Below are positions 63,130 to 64,000 of a DNA stretch of 64,000 nt, one piece after another. Each line of letters opens with the position of its first letter. Position 1 is the first letter of the stretch. The stretch spans positions 156,967 through 220,966 of the forward strand of contig KB295623.1 in the NCBI GenBank assembly GCA_000328365.1. The letters run 5' to 3'. Source of the DNA: Capitella teleta (Eukaryota > Annelida > Polychaeta > Capitellidae). The notes beneath the pieces were generated by a model. That model was not told the DNA's origin. It saw only the letters and a program-made list of their open reading frames with translations, and ran no database searches. The position numbers were made by a program, and so were the translations under genes.

Positions 63130-64000
63130 CCTGAGCCAAGATGCTACAGACTGTGGACCATTGGATGGATGCCTGGGATAAGGGACATGAGGTAGATGTT
63201 GCATTCCTGGATTTCAGGAAGGCTTTTGACACCGTGCCGCACAAACGCCTCTTACACAAAGTTGCATACTTTGGAATCCATGGATCGATACTCACATGGA
63301 TACAGAAATTTTTACTTGGAAGAATCCAGAGAGTGGTATTGGGAGAGCACTATTCGGAATGGGTACAGGTGTCAAGCGGAGTACCCCAAGGGAGTGTGCT
63401 GGGCCCTCTGCTATTTCTACTATATGTGAATGACATCCCAGAAAGACTTTCATCTACAGCGAGACTATTTGCAGACGATGCCAAAATTTACAGGTCGATA
63501 AATGGAGGTGGATTATCTTGCTTTACAACAGGACATGACAAGGGTGTGTGAATGGTGCCATGAGTGGCAAATGAAGCTGAACCTCAGCAAATGCAAGGTG
63601 ATGACCATCAAGCCAGGGCCAGCCGACAGACAATACCTTCTAAGGCAAGAGGGCACCAAGGTACAGTGCGCAGCATGTGACAGCGAGAAGGATCTTGGGG
63701 TGATCATCGACTTGCAGCTAAAATTTGAGAGCCATATCCGTGAGAAAGTGGCCGAAGCCAACCAGGTGGTTGGCCTCATGTTCCGATCTTTCAAGAACCT
63801 CGACAATCCGACCTTCGTGTTGCTCTACAAGGCCCTAGTTAGACCTCATTTGATACGGAAGTGTCGAATTGTCTCAACTGAACACCCAGCTGACAAAGAA
63901 AATGGAATCGGTGCAAAGGAGAGCAATGGGGAAGCTACCAATAATGAACGGGCTGAGCTACGAGCAGAGACTACGCAGCCTAGGCCTACCTACCCTGGAA
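63130..64000 (+). mobile_element. CR1/Jockey-group LINE, runs off the window
   Basis: The copy begins inside the reverse transcriptase, so its 5' part is missing. Motifs seen: VAFLDFRKAFDTVPHKRLL, VSSGVPQGSVLGPLLFLLYV and the catalytic LFADDAKIY (63141-63501). After this the frame changes near 63505-63520 and continues with ALQQDMTRVCEWCHEWQMK, LNLSKCKV, EKDLGVIID and RPHL. It then shifts again near 63850 to a stretch containing VQRRAMGKLP. These breaks show a decaying copy. The element continues beyond base 64000. Confidence 0.92.

Overview
The window looks like nuclear DNA of an invertebrate animal. It carries intron-rich, complete or nearly complete orthologues of animal genes: YY1, DEGS1, SLC4A1AP/kanadaptin, MCM5, DPY30, symplekin, a PRSS16-like S28 peptidase and AIDA. 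AIDA and a YY1 with an intact REPO motif are typical of Metazoa. Coding introns are mostly only about 45-100 bp, while intergenic DNA is AT-rich and repeat-rich. I cannot name the phylum; a compact-intron invertebrate (a sponge-like or other early-branching animal, or a compact bilaterian) fits.

Region by region. Bases 1-10,509 form a very large inverted repeat: two arms of about 2.7 kb, roughly 97-98 % alike by eye, around a 3.7 kb AT-rich spacer. The left arm carries 1.44 kb that the right arm lacks, and the palindrome may continue left of the window. From 10.5 to 18.3 kb I find no gene, only a tRNA-derived SINE, a LINE 3' end and a duplicated block. YY1 (18.3-20.6 kb, minus) has a dense cluster of YY1-type motifs in intron 1. 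A broken Ty3/Gypsy-type fossil (20.9-22.9 kb) and an unrecognised, possibly broken gene (23.4-24.7 kb) follow. DEGS1 (25.4-29.9 kb, plus) has a small first exon and one long intron. After a gene-poor stretch (30-34 kb) come SLC4A1AP (minus, with an assembly gap inside its FHA domain) and MCM5 (minus), then DPY30 (plus) divergent from MCM5 and convergent with symplekin (minus). A beta-1,3-galactosyltransferase-like gene lies inside a symplekin intron on the opposite strand. A PRSS16-like peptidase (plus) and AIDA (minus) meet tail to tail. A CR1/Jockey-type LINE runs off the right end.

The genes are mostly housekeeping and chromatin functions and do not form one pathway. Thematic links are few: YY1 and DPY30 both act on chromatin state, SLC4A1AP and symplekin are RNA/nuclear factors, and MCM5 is part of the replicative helicase. 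The most notable structures are the giant palindrome, the probable YY1 autoregulatory intron, the nested glycosyltransferase gene, a pogo-like element that fills a kanadaptin intron, a multi-copy SINE family, and several near-perfect hairpins.
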